Shown: positions 5,884 through 6,443 of the stretch, in pieces
Position numbering within the stretch: position 1 is the stretch's first letter
How the letters are laid out: each line of letters starts with the position of its first letter
NCBI GenBank assembly: GCA_023380995.1
Contig: JAMCTD010000132.1
Span: 1 to 6,443, forward strand
DNA from: Patescibacteria group bacterium
GTDB lineage: Bacteria; Patescibacteria; Microgenomatia; Daviesbacterales; UBA10151
Direction: 5' to 3'
DNA length: 6,443 nucleotides
Made by a program: the position numbers and the translations under genes
The notes under the pieces: generated by a model
Seen by the model: the letters and a program-made list of their open reading frames with translations, nothing else
The model's database searches: none
What the model was told of the DNA's origin: nothing

Positions 5884-6152
5884 GCCTAGGAAGAAGGATG
5901 ATCGATATGTTCAATTTTATGAACGTATAGGAAAGTCCAGACAGCACAGAGCAGGGTGGCCAATGTAAATTGGTACAGGTAACTGCTAGTATAGAGCAAC
6001 AGTGACGAACCGGGGTCATGCTCGGGTGAAACGTGGCAATCCTCCCCGCTGCAATCCTAGAACCGATAGAGCTGCTCGCTTAAATATCGAAATCAGGAGC
6101 ATTAGATAAATGATCATCGAGAAACAGAATCTGGCTTACTATCTTCCTAGGC
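5884..6152 (+). ncRNA. rnpB: RNase P RNA (catalytic subunit), compact form
   Basis: RNase P RNA is the ribozyme that removes the 5' leader of pre-tRNAs. The conserved blocks are all present: GGAAAGTCC (5930-5938), GCAGGGTG, GAGCAACAGTGACGAACCG (5994-6012), GGGTGAAAC, AGATAAATGA (6104-6113) and ACAGAATCTGGCTTA. Pairings seen: P1 of 11 perfect pairs (5884-5894/6142-6152), P2 (5897-5904/6111-6118), P3 (5905-5913/5920-5928), P4 with its bulged U5936 (5933-5941/6130-6137), P5 (5949-5954/6072-6077), and P8 and P9 as short hairpins with GUAA tetraloops (5960-5973, 5976-5985). A short P11-like stem closes at 6010-6025. The 269 nt are far below the 377 of E. coli. By eye, P12, P13/P14 and the P15-P17 region are missing or vestigial. 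Ends are set by P1. It has its own promoter; no hairpin terminator is evident, only T-rich DNA after 6158. Confidence 0.94.
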
Positions 6153-6170
6153 AAATATTATTTTATACAA

Positions 6171-6443
6171 CTAAATTCTTTTTTCTTCAATTATTTCTGT
6201 AGCTATAATTTGTATAACCACGGCCATTGGGACTGCTAGTAAAGCACCAGCTATGCCTAGCAATCTTCCACCAATCGCAATTGCTAAAATTACTATGAGG
6301 GGATTTAAACCAACAGCCCGTTTCATTACTTGTGGCACTATTAGATGATTTTCCAGCTGTTGAACTACAAAAAACATGACTGCAACCCCCACAGCAAGCA
6401 GCGGGGAGATAGTTAATGCAATAAATATGGCTGGTAATGCAGA
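6171..6443 (-). CDS. AI-2E/PerM family membrane transporter, C-terminal fragment at window edge
   Basis: The last 90 residues of a PF01594 (AI-2E transporter/PerM) protein lie in the window. The frame is open to the right edge, so the N-terminal two thirds lie outside. The family has about eight membrane helices and includes E. coli TqsA (AI-2 export) and Na+/H+ antiporter-like members, so the substrate here cannot be named. Diagnostic motifs are [20 protein letters not shown] and [20 protein letters not shown], then [15 protein letters not shown], the standard ending of the family; the protein closes with a charged EIIEEKRI tail. A GTG at 6390-6392 is internal and not a plausible start. It converges with rnpB, leaving only 18 bases between the stop and the end of P1, so read-through of this gene would be antisense to rnpB. 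Confidence 0.92.
   Translation of the reverse strand, partial: SALPAIFIALTISPLLAVGVAVMFFVVQQLENHLIVPQVMKRAVGLNPLIVILAIAIGGRLLGIAGALLAVPMAVVIQIIATEIIEEKRI

Noticed and set aside
1..6443. CRISPR array, tRNA genes, insertion sequence or prophage
   Set aside because: No regularly spaced long repeats, tRNA-like cloverleafs, transposase motifs or terminal inverted repeats were seen on either strand.
1..6443. Alternative genetic code with UGA read as Gly (as in Gracilibacteria/Absconditabacteria)
   Set aside because: All genes are full length under the standard bacterial code with no internal UGA needed; one gene ends in a UGA-UAA tandem, which does not by itself decide, but nothing calls for recoding.

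Overview
The window looks like chromosomal DNA from a small-genome bacterium, most likely of the Candidate Phyla Radiation (Patescibacteria, perhaps the Microgenomates side). This is an inference, based on AT-rich DNA, tightly packed short operons, single-helix-anchored envelope proteins, a tiny DUF5679-type zinc ribbon, a winged-helix/nucleotidyltransferase fusion and an unusually compact RNase P RNA. All genes read through with the standard bacterial code. Nothing points to a prophage, transposon, CRISPR array or defence island.

Layout. Positions 1-3539 (minus strand) hold a four-gene, operon-like run, in transcription order: a DUF4446 membrane protein, a DUF3048/YerB-like envelope protein, a winged-helix/nucleotidyltransferase-like protein, and secD, which is cut by the left window edge. 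The gaps are 19, 31 and 35 bases. Positions 3540-3753 form a divergent control region with a good minus-strand promoter, a plus-strand promoter, two pairs of direct repeats and a 12-base perfect palindrome. Positions 3754-4232 (plus) hold a two-gene unit: an unrecognised 105-residue coiled-coil/membrane protein and a 46-residue zinc ribbon. It ends in an intrinsic terminator at 4271-4310. Positions 4310-5842 (minus) encode a full-length ComM/YifB AAA+ ATPase. Positions 5884-6152 (plus) are the RNase P RNA gene rnpB, with its own promoter, which overlaps the comM translation start region. Positions 6171-6443 (minus) are the C-terminal end of an AI-2E/PerM family membrane protein, cut by the right edge.

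How the genes relate. The left operon is envelope-oriented: SecD helps protein export, and the DUF4446 and DUF3048 proteins are membrane-anchored with their main domains outside the helix. ComM is a DNA branch-migration helicase of natural transformation. RNase P RNA matures tRNA 5' ends. The small two-gene unit has no known role.

The most notable items are (1) the 269-nt RNase P RNA, whose conserved core pairs perfectly but which by eye lacks P12, P13/P14 and the P15-P17 module with the tRNA-CCA-binding GGU; (2) the nucleotidyltransferase-like protein, which keeps its DxD but has lost the GS signature; (3) the repeat-rich divergent control region with near-leaderless promoter geometry; and (4) an uncharacterised coiled-coil/zinc-ribbon gene pair. 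No clearly new multi-gene system is visible.
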